Shown: positions 35,231-46,397, counted from the first letter of the stretch. The stretch is DNA of 64,000 nt from Cyrtodaria siliqua (GCA_037043455.1 JAWPHD010000091.1:1-64000), one strand, 5' to 3'. Translations and numbers: made by a program. Notes: a model not told the origin generated them from the sequence alone.

Positions 35231-36124
35231 AATAACAGCTTGGATACCAGCCATATCTTACTCACACCCAACCATACAACCCACCCCCTCCCCTAAGGCT
35301 GATAGTTTATATTATGAAGTTATCTAGGTCATAGAAGAAAGCGTTAGGCATGTCGGATAGAAGCAGAAGACGTAATAGCCTTACATTATTCAAAAATATG
35401 TGTTAACACTCTAGCATCTTCATAATTCCATCCACTCTTCGCCTAATTTGTTAAACATTTCATAATCAATTAAATTATATATACTAAAGCTCAATATTTT
35501 AAACAAATTTAGCGTTGTACAAAATGCAACCAACTTTGAAACAAATAGTTTGACTTTTTCTATTAGGTTTTCAATACATTTCAAACTCAGTAAAGTATAA
35601 CTCCTTTGGATATGCGTTAATGTTGTATAAGTCTTAATATAACGGAATTCAAATACGTCCTGAGGATAATGTATTTTATGTACTTTATGCAAACACGTTC
35701 GCTTATACGCATAATACAGTTGTTGTCCTATACCGTTTAAAGACTCTATTAACTAATTTGAATAACATAATCTGTGAAAATTTTGAATTTTACTTGCAGG
35801 TCTGGATCCAGGATTTTGAGCTGGAATTTGAGCGACGGGCTTCAAATCCGTAACATGCTCGCCCAAACTTATTTGTTTCCTATACGGCATTTTGGTGAAT
35901 TCAGGCCTTGAATTCACCATCCATTCTTGAGAATATTCTTAGACTTAAGCCCAAGTATGCAAATTTTAATCTCAAATATTTCTGTAAGTTTAAACGTTCA
36001 TAACAAGCTGCTATGTATAAATATGAAGCATACTAATAAATATAACTTCTTACGATTGTTTATCTTTGAAGGTCATAGAAATATTTGTGAACGAATTTTC
36101 AGTACTTGAGCTCAAGTCTAAGAC

Positions 36125-36272
36125 TAGTTTGAATTGAATTTGGTTTTAAGGCGCACCAACACATGAAAGGTTATATGGCGCCTAACAGGCATGAACATGC
36201 CAGGCTCATCCTCCATGTACATCGAGATAAAATATGGAAAATGGGCCTAGAACGTTCTCATCCTGAACTGCA
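36125..36272 (-). repeat. GGCGCCAT repeat copy C, first half
   Basis: GTTTTAAGGCGCACCAACAC through GGCCTAGAACGTTCTCATCC and TGAACTGCA is the minus-strand end of the repeat seen whole at 6728-7140. It stops at 36272, exactly where the transposon CCCAGTGGGC begins, and resumes at 43776. Confidence 0.9.
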
Positions 36273-36289
36273 CCCAGTGGGCACATGAC

Positions 36290-36630
36290 GTCAATGTGAC
36301 GTTGTATCCAACGTTAGGCTATGACGTTGGATTGACGTTGGATTTTGGTTGAAAATGAAAGTCAGGTAGACGTCATATTCCGACGTTGATACAACGTCAA
36401 ACCCCGACGTTGGATTGACGTTGGACTCTGACGTTGATACAACGTCAAATCCCGACGTTGGATTGACGTTGGATTATGGTTGAAAATGAAAGTCAGGTAG
36501 ACGTCATATTGTGACGTTGATACAACGTCAAATCCCGACGTTGGATTATGGTTGAAAATAAAAGTCAGGTAGACGTCATATTGTGACGTTGATACAACGT
36601 CAAATTACGACGTTAGATAGACGTTGGATA
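36290..36630. repeat. Left subterminal array of the 7.5-kb transposon
   Basis: Three blocks share 'ggttgaaaatgaaagtcagg', 'tagacgtcatattgtgacgt', 'tgatacaacgtcaaatcccg' and 'acgttggattgacgttgga'. The block period is about 120 bp at first (36338 to 36477) and then about 75 bp. Such subterminal repeats usually bind the transposase. Confidence 0.88.
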
Positions 36631-37104
36631 GTGAACACAGATAATCTTAACACATTTAAATACATTTATTCATTGTATAGACACACAGTACAACAACCGA
36701 ATATAACCCCACGGGGCAACGACAAACTAATTCATTCCATTCAACTGACCCAAGCCGAGTTGTGTTTACACTATGAATAGTACTTCTACAAGAAATGAAC
36801 AAAATGGGGCCAACTTGGCCAAGATAAACAATGAAAATTTGTCATCACGTTTGGCAGATGCATCGCTCCCTCTCTATATATAAGTCTATAGCAATAATTA
36901 GTGGTATAATACCTACATGGTATGGTCTCGTCGAGTTGGTTGATTTAAATATTGATATTGGCGTACCCACAGATGTGTTTAGATTACCCAACGAGATGAG
37001 ACCAAACTCTAATTGATTTGTAGCATGTCTATTTCATGTGTCTGCCATACTCTAACTTCCGATAACTGGTATTTAGAGTACACCATTTATTCTGACAGAG
37101 TGTT

Positions 37105-37590
37105 ATTTTCTAATACACCAGCACTATACAGCCTAGTTTGAAATATCTCGTTATATTCAACGATATATCACTGTAACATCTGCAACGTTCGGAGGATAAG
37201 CAAGGCAATGCGAAAGATATCACTGTAACGTTTGTAACGTTCGGAGAATAAGCAAGGCAATGCGAAAGATATTCACTGTAACGTTTGCAAAACGTTAGGA
37301 GAATAAGCAAGGCAATGCGGAAGATATTCACTGTAACGTTTGCAACGTTAGGAGAGTAAGCTAAGCAATGCGAAAGATTTCAGATGTGTGCTTATTTTCA
37401 CATTTTAGGGGTATTATAGAATAGAAATATAACCTCGTTTACGGTGAATTATCTTGTTATATATCACGCTTTCTCGTTCAATTGTAAACAATAATTTCAC
37501 CCTTCGGGCTCATGAAATTATTGTTTACAATTGAACTCCAAACCGTGATATATTACACTATAATTCACCGTAAATGATGTTCTATTTATT
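37105..37590. mobile_element. Palindromic element with 53-bp tandem leader, copy 1
   Basis: Starting AATACACCAGCACTATACAG, it carries about four tandem units of ~53-63 bp ('gtaacgtttgcaacgttagg', 'agaataagcaaggcaatgcg', 'aaagatattcact') to 37380. A near-palindrome follows, with arms 37421-37500 and 37512-37587 (GTTTACGGTGAATTATC; TCAATTGTAAACAATAATTT), loop ~11 bp. A second copy at 51930-52290 has the same order of parts, so this is a defined family. Confidence 0.87.
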
Positions 37591-37810
37591 AATAAAACAA
37601 TTTACACATGTGCAAATACAAAGGGAATTTCAGTGACCGTGCTACAAAATTACATATAACACTAATATATTTTTTTCAGTATACATAACAACATGTAGTC
37701 CATTGGAATATCGACAATACCATTTTAGTAGAACATACAATATAATGTAATTTTAAGAGTTTATCACTAAGTATCGGAATACGTAACTCATTTATACACA
37801 TTCTAAATAC

Positions 37811-38695
37811 GTCTCCGTGGCCGAATGGTTAATTAACGACGTTGCGTTGTAAACCTTCGCCTCTCACCGCTACGGGTTCGAATCCCACTGGGAGCGCGAC
37901 TTGTAAGTGAGGGAGTGTAGATTCTTACGGATGGCGGGAGGTGTACAATACTGGTTCTACCCAGGAAAAGTGGGTGGTGTGCCTCCACGACAAAACATCG
38001 ACCGTCATATTATAGGTTATTGAATTTGTATGGCTAAATATTACTTGGAACGAGTTGTTTTGGCAAAGGACGACGAGCTTGCGAGTCGTCCTGCGAAGCG
38101 AGTCGTCCTGCGCCAAAACAACAAGTTCCAAGTAATATTTAGCCATACAAATTCAATAACCTTTTTATTGTATACTTTCATATTGTTTTTGATCAATGTT
38201 AATTGTAGGACTATTACTTTTCATTGTTTTTGTGTTATTTTTATAGCTTTTGATGGAATTCCTATCTTGCCATTCAGTTTCATTTTGTGTGGATGATTAT
38301 TTTGCGCGAAAACGACGTAGACGTCGGGTGACGTCATTAAAAACATCAAGCGAATTTCTAAAGTTTGTTTACCATTCGACAGTGGGTGAGTGACCATTTG
38401 AATTATTTTATCAATTTTTGCCATAATAGGTTGAAAAAAACACGTATTTTTTTTGTTGACACTATAGGAAGGATTCCGTTATTTTTATTTGAAAGTAGTT
38501 CCTTATTTCTATTTCGCGGCTCTTAGCAAGCACGAGCAAAAGTTCCCGTGCAATATCAATTTGTGCAATATCGTAGAATATTGCACACTTAGCTCAATGC
38601 AAACTAAACGGGACAATATGAAAGTATACAATAAATAACCGTACATGTGTTGAAAATGACGTAAAACACAATACAAACAAACACATTCTGAAACA
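37811..38695 (+). repeat. SINE family 2, best tRNA head; split
   Basis: The tRNA-like head at 37811-37896 has GTCTCCGTGGCCGAATGGTT (A box), a TTGTAAA loop, CTCTCACCGCTACGGGTTCG and AATCCCACTGGGAG (B box GGTTCGAATCC). The body follows as in the 33014 copy (TGTAAGTGAGGGAGTGTAGA, GGATGGCGGGAGGTGTACAA, GGTTCTACCCAGGAAA) to CCGTCATATTATA at 38014. The tail ACATGTGTTGAAAATGACGT resumes at 38643, so a 626 bp element has inserted. Other copies: 32133/33190, 39120-39240, 56690-56925. Confidence 0.9.
38015..38640. mobile_element. Hairpin-bearing element inserted in a SINE
   Basis: The left part, 38015-38161, is a long inverted repeat: GGTTATTGAATTTGTATGGC with TAAATATTACTTGGAACGAG pairs with its complement ending ATTCAATAACC, around a loop of CGAGTCGTCCTGCG repeats. 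The sequence at 38163-38186 (TTATTGTATACTTTCATATTG) is the reverse complement of the right end at 38614-38636 (CAATATGAAAGTATACAATAA), followed by ATAACC. Removing 38015-38640 restores the SINE. Open frames 38030-38296 and 37925-38146 simply read through the hairpin. Confidence 0.8.
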
Positions 38696-38881
38696 TGTAA
38701 TGTCATTAGTAACCACGACCCTGACTATTACGTAACAGCTTATACAAATCAAAATTCTAACGTGTATTAAAACAAATAATCCACCGAAAAACTTACGTAA
38801 GACACCATTCAAAAAATAAAATAAAATATTGTTTATTACCTCAAATCAGATTTGAAATGAAGGGATTAACAATAGCTTTAC

Positions 38882-39070
38882 AGGTATGAAACCACCAATT
38901 AGTTTCCCCATTGACCACCAATTATTTTCCCCATTGACATCAATGTTAAAATGTCACATATTAATGATGAGCTGCAACTTCACATCAAGTATGGATAATG
39001 CAGCAGTGGAATTTTCGTATAGAAAAACTAGCTTTCCACTTGAAAAATCACCAGATGTGATCACAAGACA
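38882..39070. repeat. Dispersed repeat (pair with 9970-10125)
   Basis: GGTATGAAACCACCAATTA, TGACATCAATGTTAAAATGT and ATCAAGTATGGATAA in the order seen at 9970, with an extra local duplication of 'ccaattattttccccattga'. No termini found. Confidence 0.65.
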
Positions 39071-39119
39071 TATAAGAAAGTTCTTGTTTGTTTACTAAAA
39101 GCTCTGGCTAGTGAGAAAG

Positions 39120-39240
39120 ATATGTATACAGTGCTGGTTTTACCCAGGAAAGACGGGGTGGTCTGCCTCTACCACAATATAATCGACTTTCATATATGGC
39201 CTAACATGTGCTAAACTTGTAGTTAAACACCATTCAAACA
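39120..39240 (+). repeat. SINE family 2 tail fragment
   Basis: TGTATACAGTGCTGGTTTTA, CCCAGGAAAGACGGGGTGGT and CTGCCTCTACCACA then GTTAAACACCATTCAAACAA match the body and tail only. The tRNA head is absent (5' truncation). Confidence 0.82.
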
Positions 39241-40677
39241 AATGTTTATGTTTATCAAAAATAACTATATACATTTCATGACAACACCAGAAAATTGACC
39301 AGCAGTCAATGAAATACGACCGCGTGCAAGTGCTATCATTAATTCACGATCATATATATCCATAAGTCATTTACAGATACATACAATTCGATTTATGGAA
39401 ATAAATATTTAAATGAAATATGGATTTCTTAAATTAAAATATAATACAACCATAACTGATGGTGCATTTATAATTTCAGTTATTGAAATATGCATATCCC
39501 TCAATCGATTATAAGATATCTATAAATAATTAATGATATCCATAAATAATATATTGTATTAGCTTTTTGTATATCTATAACGGAAAGATCTATATCTATA
39601 ATTCGTTTATGGATAGATATCCATAACATTCGTTTATGAATATTTATCCATTACCGGTGAATAAATAATAAAACGACGCTCCAAATGTGTCCAACTCCGC
39701 TCACATATTGACGGATTGTCTTTAAACTTTAAAGGACGTATTACATTAGCTATGACAAGTGTGTTTTTTAAATGTAATATCAATTTCTTACGTTTGTCTT
39801 TACTTAAACTGTTATGCTGATCATTTCCAGAGAAGCACATGACGATCGATATTGCACTGGATGCAATCATCAGACACATTCCTTGTATTATAGGTCGTGT
39901 TATTTGTTACGCATGCTTAGCCATAATTCAACGATATCTTTTCAGGAAAGTGGTCTGATGGAGTGGTAACGGCACCTTAGAGATAACATCTTTAGACAAA
40001 CCCTAGACTGTTTGAAAATGAATGTTCCATCTCTTCTGTATACTCTGCAGAATAACGTCGTTTATGTCGGTGCTTCAAATCTAGATGCATGCACTGTGCA
40101 GGCAATATTTGTCGGCAGGAGTTTATTTTGTTCTACAATTAATTCTGTGTCAGTTTTTTCCTTCCACCCCCGCCAAGTCTGTCGGGAGCATACTTCAGGC
40201 AGTGGCCCAATGCCAAATTAAGCTCATGCTCCGTTGTTGGCCTGGTGGCATTCCCTTTCATCACGCTTTCTGTAAAAATATATATGAAAGAATGAGATAA
40301 GAAAGGAGATTACATGCAGAAGGCTGAAGGCAGAATGAAGAATTACAACTAGTGTAGATTGTACTATTATATTATAATTTATATACTTTTATTTAAATGT
40401 TTACATATGGAGCAAACTGAAATGCAGGCCACTAAATTTCAAATTGTTTAAATCCACCAAAACTGAAGTACGAACATTCTCAAAAATCTTAGATTTAGCC
40501 TGCATCGCAGCATGTATTCTTTGAAGTTAGTGTTAATGTTAGCAACAGATGACACCAAAAAGATACCCATCATACAACAAAATCACATGCCATACTTAAG
40601 TAATATTGAATTCTATAAGTGTAAATGTTATGACTGATGAGCTTTAACAATGGCCTACCAGTAACACTGTAAAAGAC
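39241..40677. other. Transposon interior; weak coding trace near 40180-40235
   Basis: Mostly AT-rich. On the minus strand around 40235-40180 the frame reads ALGHCLKYAPDRLGGGGRKK. It looks protein-like (Cys, Gly run, basic end) and lies downstream of the two exons described for 40678-41894, so it may be another eroded exon. It is followed by stops. The open frame 39879-39634 (minus) is unrecognised. Confidence 0.3.
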
Positions 40678-41894
40678 TTAAGGGACACTTTGGTCTAGAA
40701 AGACTCTGGCTCTCCCCTTGTCCTGTGTGTCCTCATCTTCAGTTTCCACTGTAGTTGTTTGTTCACACTCTTCGCATTCGTTCCTGATGTCTGAAAAAGA
40801 AAGCCGTACTCGATAGAGTTACTAATAAGATCAACATACTATACTATATCTATAGCCAACTGGCATTTTTTGTAATCACAAGGGTGTCAAAATTATGCTG
40901 AAAATGTAGGAATATAGGACAAGTTTAAAACAAATATAGGAAATACATTCATGTATTCGGTCAAAACCCGATTATTCGTCTTTTACGACATGCCAGGACG
41001 GAGCAACTGTCTTATTCTTCATTTCACAGAGCCCGCACAGAGGTAACGAATAGAACCTTTTATTGCATCAGCTCATCATTTTCATCAAGACACTTAAGTT
41101 TACATAAGAAAGACATAGACGGACTTGGTAGACATATCATTTGCTAGAACGGAGGACTGACTTAGTGCAGACCACAACACTTACATCACGGCTTGACAGT
41201 AACTAAATTTTCCACTTAATTTGAAAATTATATGTGCAGGAGCAATATTTTAGGTAAAGCGTATAATATGTACACAGTATAATTTTGGGGCAAGTGAGTG
41301 TCTAAATATACTTGTCCTCACTAAATATCCACTATCCAGGGCAAGTGACAATTTGACCATAGTTTAGAAATATATCTTTATATGATGATGTATGAATATT
41401 CAACTCATGTGTTATAGATGAAATATCAAAACACTATAGACTGTTGTTCCAAACAAAAGATTTTGTCATTTAAAATTTTGCATCCAAAAGTTAGCGTCGA
41501 GCCCTGTAGATATGACTTGAACCTCGATATGTCACAGAAATTCAAACATTTAGGTGTTTCTCAACAAAATATAGGCCAGTAAGTATAGGACAGACCTAAA
41601 ATATAGGAAAAAAATATAGGTATATATATTTATATCTACCGAGTAGACACTGAATTACCTACAGTGCAATCAAGACCGCAATATATCAATATACCAATAA
41701 TGAATATACCTGATCTCATTTTTTCCTTGATCACTTGGTTTTTCCATCATTAGGCTGTCTCCTTGTCCTCATGGCCTTTTGGGCATCCGTCACTTTCGGC
41801 CAGCACACCGCGCCATCTGCTATCCAACTGGCTGGCACAACCCCTTCCTCCTCCTGTTTCGTCTCTAACCATACTGCACCGACCCAAGACATTG
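40678..41894 (-). pseudogene. Two-exon transposon gene remnant
   Basis: Exon A (41894-41710) follows TTTACAG and begins MSWVGAVWLETKQ, then VVPASWIADGAVCWP. The W-V-..-WLE/VVP-SWI-..-CWP pattern recalls the N-terminal segment of invertebrate transposon-associated proteins that carry a DUF4806-type domain. It ends ATGAGATCAG before a GTATAT donor. Exon B (40790-40678) follows TTTCTTTTTCAG and encodes DIRNECEECEQTTTVETEDE to a TAA at 40680. The phase across the junction fits (..KMRS/DIRN..). Within exon A a one-base shift is needed near 41735 to reach the VIKEKMRS frame, so it is a pseudogene. It lies wholly inside the 7.5 kb transposon, probably its own gene. Family assignment is from memory of pattern only. 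Confidence 0.5.
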
Positions 41895-42399
41895 CTGTAA
41901 ATGGAACATAAATATATTAACCGTCAATGAACCGAAATAGTCAGCAGCTCTATTAAAGCAATGAATGAATTTTATATATGTTAGAATGATTTTTGTTCTG
42001 ATTTTATGGATATTTATTATACGGACCAGTATTGACTGACACGGACCAGTACCCCTTAAGGTCCACATACTGGTCCGTAAAAACCAGTACTACCTCACAC
42101 CCCTTTGATCCCTGACACTATAGCTATAGCGTTCGCACACTGTAGCTAGAGCGTGCGAACGCTTTAAATTATTTTTTCTGCATGTCACCTGATGGGCTTC
42201 GTACAAACAACTAACAAATAACCTGATTTTAAATTATGCGATTAATACACTCTTTAAAAATAATTTCTCAACTGGTCCTGTGAATCGTTAAAAATATATT
42301 TTTATTGGAAATATTTATAAATTAGAAAGGTGAAAGGCTGAGCTTGTTAAATTATGGTCAGCAATAATTTTTAAAATTCCTCAAATAAAGTTTTAGAGG

Positions 42400-42720
42400 G
42401 TTGGCGTGGCGCAGTCGGTGGCGCGGCGGATTTGTAACCGGAGGCCCCGGGTTCAATCCTCCGTGCTGCCACTGAATTCCGTCGGTGTGTTCTTGGGCAA
42501 GACACTTTTCCTTAGCCTCGTCCATTGGATGGGGACGTAAACCGGGCGGTCCCGTGTATCGGTCTATGATCCAAGCACGTTAAAGAACCATAGGAATCTA
42601 TTCGATAATAAGAGTAGGGCAGGTTCCCGGATTCCTATGTATCCTTCCCCTCTCTCTGGGGCGGCTCTAAATAACCTGTACTGTGTTGATGAGTCGTTCA
42701 AACAACATTCAATTCAAATA
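42400..42720 (+). repeat. SINE family 1, full-length copy
   Basis: The complete tRNA-like head 42400-42472 has GGCGTGGCGCAGTCGGTGGC (A box), TTTGTAA anticodon-like loop, and CCGGGTTCAATCCTCCGTGC (B box). The core GTTCTTGGGCAAGACACTTT follows, then GACGTAAACCGGGCGGTCCC, ATAGGAATCTATTCGATAAT and an AACAACATTCAATTCAAAT tail. It is the reference copy that shows what copies at 10432 and 10840 have lost. The loop triplet TGT would be a Thr anticodon, suggesting tRNA-Thr-like ancestry (inference). Confidence 0.92.
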
Positions 42721-42829
42721 AAGTTTTCATTGCAGAAGCATGCGTATGTCTAAATAATTTGGACTAACACAATGTGCACAACTTCATGCAGACTTTCAAT
42801 GATAACATGCAGCTATATAAGGCTCTTTT

Positions 42830-43040
42830 CCAAATCAGGGGAAGGGGCCCAGGCCCCCAAATTTGATGGAAACGAGCACGGAAAGTAGCAAAAGGGGAAG
42901 GAAAGACCTGGTGTAATGTCCAATACAGGGGAAAGCTGAATGATTTTAACGAAATTTTGGGAGGGGAAGACGCCCTATAAAGTGCCCTAGTAAAGAAGGG
43001 GAAAAGGCTCCGATTTATTCCGAGTTCGAATCCGACTGAG
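42830..43040. repeat. A/G-rich 'aggggaa' low-complexity segment
   Basis: Recurrent AGGGGAA/GGGGAAGG words with GAGTTCGAATCCGACTGAGG (B-box-like) at 43020. The minus-strand open frame 43150-42764 covers it; its sequence is compositionally biased and unrecognised, so I do not call a gene. Confidence 0.4.
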
Positions 43041-43775
43041 GCCGAGTCATGAAACATGCATATAAAATGTGTAAATAAATCAACCAATACAGAGCAGAAC
43101 GAAATATGCATCGAAATATCTGTATATAACGAATAAATAAATACCTGCAATTAAAAATCCTGCACAAATTATCGTTGTTCGTTGTGTGAATGAACACTTT
43201 AATTGTTTGTTTCTTCTCAGCTTTCTTGTTTCCGCCACTTTGAAATATGCAGAGCTAGACTGCGAGTTTTCGAATAATAATTTAAAAGTTTAAAACGGAA
43301 TATTGCAAGTGTTTAAATAAAACACTGAAGAAATAAATCTTACTGGTTGAAGCAATTATTGTTTTGTTGCACTTTTCTACGCGAAACTCACATACAATGT
43401 TCAAATATATTATGCGCATATGCGCGAAGTGAACGCGTCATATTATTTTCCGCCAGAAATTAACGACACCTAGCGGATCCGAGAGTGAGCGGCAAAGGGG
43501 AGTAATAAAGTTTCGAAACAATTTTGATAGAAAAACTCAGTTCGTAACTCTGTTCGTCATGGAATGTAGAAAACATCATGTGAAAAAAGGTTTTCACGAC
43601 TACATTTGTGTTGTCATATGTGCGACCGAAATCCAACGTCGTTACAACGTCGTATCATGACGTTGTCCTGACGTCGGATTTCTAACGTCGGATAGACGTT
43701 GGATTTAGGTCGCCGACGTCGCGACCAAGATCCAACCAATATCCAACGTCACTTTGACGTCGTGTGCCCACTGGG

Positions 43776-44050
43776 CAGAGTTGCTGCAAATTCTATCGTA
43801 GAAACTCCATTTACGCTGGAGCCTCGTTTATTGTTTTCTGCCACTGCTCTTTTGATGTGAGCGAGATGGCACCTGAAACAATGCAGGGATCATGATGAAG
43901 ACCTTTAATGAACATGAACAAAAAATGATAAAATGAACATGAACTTGGGGGGATTCTACCCCTCTGTCTAACCCTCCAAAGGGATATGCAGTGGCCCTAT
44001 TATTTTCCCCGTAACCAAACGGGGCCCCTGGGAACCACACGGGGCAAGAA
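43776..44050 (-). repeat. GGCGCCAT repeat copy C, second half
   Basis: CAGAGTTGCTGCAAATTCTA through CTACCCCTCTGTCTAACCCT and ACCACACGGGGC continues the host repeat interrupted at 36272. Orientation and order match copy A (6728-7010). Confidence 0.9.
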
Positions 44051-44197
44051 TAGTTTGAAGAATGGTTGGTGAATTCCAGGCCTGGTGCATTTTTTTATTT
44101 GTTCGCCGTGTTTTAGTAGTGATGATAATGGAGAGTGATGGGTGGAGGAGGTGGGGGACTTGAACTAAATTGTATTTATATAGCATTCCATAATATA

Positions 44198-44428
44198 CTC
44201 AGTTGCAAAAGAAAGTGTACACTGAGTTTTGTTTAAATTTAATTGTATACAGTTTTATTTAGAATTAAATTGACAAATTCAAAAATGAATATGCCATGTT
44301 TGGTACCAAATCATTCCATTGCCAATATCATGTTTTTCAATAGGTTGAATTACTAAAGGAATGTCGCCTGATAAAGACGATAGGGTGTAAAGTAAAAATT
44401 TCGAAGTGTACACTCTTTTGCAACTGAG
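44198..44428. mobile_element. Tc1/mariner-type MITE, TA-flanked
   Basis: CTCAGTTGCAAAAGAAAGTG (44198) and ACACTCTTTTGCAACTGAG (ends 44428) are inverted over about 26 bp with one 2-base indel. TA sits on each side (44196-44197, 44429-44430). The interior, 231 bp total, is AT-rich and non-coding. TA duplication points to a Tc1/mariner transposase in trans. Confidence 0.93.
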
Positions 44429-44814
44429 TATATTTGGTGTGGAAATTAACGGCGTTCGTGTTTTTTGTTTCCATATTTCAATAATTGTCTACCAAAATTT
44501 GAAAGTTTTCGTTTGAATCGTATAATTCTTCAATTGTACAATTGTAAACTAATTGCATTCTGTTTTGTTGTTGTTAACCTTTGTATCCCTATATTTGTAT
44601 CTAATAATACAATTATACGGTATATGCTCAGCTTTCAAACTGCTTGCAAGATTTGCTTGAGATAACGAATAGCCCAGACTAGCACATGTTCACCTGATAA
44701 GGGATTAATGACCCCAGCTGTTGTATTTGTATCTCCAAAATCGTCCTACATATAAAAACGTGTGAACCCTTTAAAATCTAGGTTATGGAGTCACATGGTT
44801 TGTAGTCCTAAGTT

Positions 44815-44950
44815 TTAAAGGGACACACGGCAAACTTGATATTTTAAAACTCGCAGCGTCCTGCTAGTTCTCTAATAATGTGAAATTTTGCAATCATGAA
44901 CATGTATTATCTTGTTAGTTCAAACCATATAGTGTTTGTATATTACTTAC
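44815..44950. mobile_element. Left end of TTAA MITE (22510 family)
   Basis: TTAAAGGGACACACGGCAAA / CTTGATATTTTAAAACTCGC matches the start of the 22510-22816 element (AGGGACACATGGCAATCTTG; AAACTAGCGGCGTCC). No right TIR is found before the LINE at about 44960, so it is truncated. Confidence 0.7.
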
Positions 44951-44959
44951 TGATAAGTG

Positions 44960-45510
44960 TATTGTACCAATACTATATTTAAACTAAATAAAAATGTATG
45001 TAAATATATAAACATAAAACTATTTACAAATAAGAGATGATATGGTAGTAATATAAACTTTGTACATATGTAAATCAACAAATGCCCATCAACGGATGGA
45101 TAAACAAGTAAATATATATAAGAACACACCATAATGACCCACAAAGTCCGATCCCTCTCAAGAAATCCAAAACAAGACCAAAATCTATAGTACCAAATAA
45201 CTCTTTCATAGTATTAACATTGTAGTATCTTTGCCGCATAGGACCAAAGTCTATACATTTCAACAAGCTGTGTTTGACCGTTAACGGCGCAAAACAGGGC
45301 ACACATTTCGGCAATTGTAATAAGTATGAACGAGTATAACGTGTATGCCCTATCCTTCACCGGGCCAGAACAACCCCGTTTCGACGAACGGGCCTACTAG
45401 AAGAATGCCATACCCCAAGTAACGGTTCAACCGAATGGAGTTTGTTGTCAACCGACAAACCCCAAGCGGCCCGCCAAGAATAAGGAATCGAAATGGTAGC
45501 TGAGCACAAA
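44960..45510 (-). pseudogene. LINE 3' fragment, same family as 7366
   Basis: The minus strand from about 45480 reads LSVDNKLHSVEPLLGVWHSS, then RPVRRNGVVLAR (RNase H-like/C-terminal region), RIGHTRYTRSYLL-like, then CVPCFAPLTVKHSLLKC, a C-x2-C-x7-H-x4-C knuckle, and FGTIDFGLVLDFLRGIGL. A short deletion near 45318 (QGE missing) shifts the register, and the usual stop is lost, so the frame runs on to 45075. It extends further 5' than the copies at 7366 and 46398, but RT is absent. Target duplications were not identified. Confidence 0.82.
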
Positions 45511-46019
45511 AATGAGAACATTAATACAATATATTCTAGGCTGCTATTTTAAGTAAGTTGTTATGAGGTAAACGAGCAGAAATAAATGGTAAGAGAAAGA
45601 GAAAAAGAAAAACTCATGAAAAACGGGGTCGGCTGGGGTTTGAAATGAAACCCTAATTTTGGCTTAAAAAGTTTGTATATTGTAAAATTAAAACATTTAA
45701 TAGGTAATTTGAAACAGGTTATCGCATTTTTCTTTTCAGTAAAAAAACATTTTTAAACATGTTTTATTGTCGACCTAGCCGTTATAAAATCCTACTAAGA
45801 TAAGCTTTCCCATCGCTTAATGGAATTAAAGACACATTTCCCAGCTGATTGTAGTCGTTGAAAAGTCATGGATAGCATGCTTTTTAACTGCTTACTTCTC
45901 GCTGACTGATTACCACAGAGACATTATATTGAGGCCCCATCACAGTTTTTTTCTTTTCATTTACTATTACCTTAGTTTTTGATATAAGATATATTGTAAC
46001 TAAAAAAAACACTAGATTG
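45511..46019. other. No recognisable feature
   Basis: AT-rich, A-rich tracts ('agaaagagaaaaagaaaaac'). No supported gene. Confidence 0.5.
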
Positions 46020-46383
46020 TTTATTATGGGGGAGCATATAGTCGCCGCATTTTCCGTCCGTCCGTATGTGCGTCCGTGCGTCCATGCGCTTTTTGTCCGG
46101 AGCATAACTCAAAAAGTATGCTTGATTAAAGTTCCTGTGAATGATAAGGATAATGAGACGGAGTGCAGTACATAGGAACCATAACTCTAGCTTCACTACT
46201 TTTTTAATTATCTCCCCTTTTTGAAAAATCTTATCCGGAGCATAATAGAGTTCCGTACGGATTCATTTTGAATAAGGAAAGGTTATGAATGAATGAATAT
46301 AAATACACTAAAAGGAAGCAGAACAGGAAATGTTCAAATCTGACCACAGAGTCACGATTTGAACAAACTTGGGGAGATGACCA
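46020..46383. repeat. 'gtccggagcataactc' mollusc-type repeat
   Basis: GGGGGAGCATATAGTCGCCG, TCCGTCCGTCCGTATGTGCG, TGTCCGGAGCATAACTCAAA and a second CCGGAGCATAATAGAG at 46216. I recognise this phrase as a recurrent intergenic repeat in bivalves. It flanks the LINE at 46398, and related text ('aaactaactcggtcata'/'ggtcaccattagaacaaac') continues at 46731-47056. Confidence 0.6.
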
Positions 46384-46397
46384 TAACCTTAAGGTAA

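Larger units (their letters stand above)
36273..43775. mobile_element. 7.5-kb DNA transposon, CCCAGTGGGC TIRs, GACGTTGGA arrays
   Basis: The left end CCCAGTGGGCACATGACGTC (36273) and right end GACGTCGTGTGCCCACTGGG (43775) form TIRs of about 32 bp with two mismatches. Subterminal tracts of GACGTTGGATTGACGTTGGA / GTTGATACAACGTCAA fill 36290-36630, and related ACGTC repeats fill 43610-43760. The host repeat is split at CTGAACTGCA / CAGAGTTGC, and copy A at 6999-7010 shows the unbroken site, so the target duplication is 2 bp (CA). Interior cargo is a decayed two-exon gene (40678-41894), three SINEs and palindromic elements. A 2 bp duplication with this TIR style may fit ISL2EU-like transposons, but I could not confirm a transposase. 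Confidence 0.88.

Noticed and set aside
38030..38296. 88-codon plus-strand and 73-codon minus-strand frames
   Set aside because: Both read through the arms of the inverted repeat at 38015-38161, which is why they mirror each other.
42764..43150. 128-codon minus-strand frame in the 7.5 kb transposon
   Set aside because: Composition follows an A/G-rich low-complexity repeat; no transposase or other motif.
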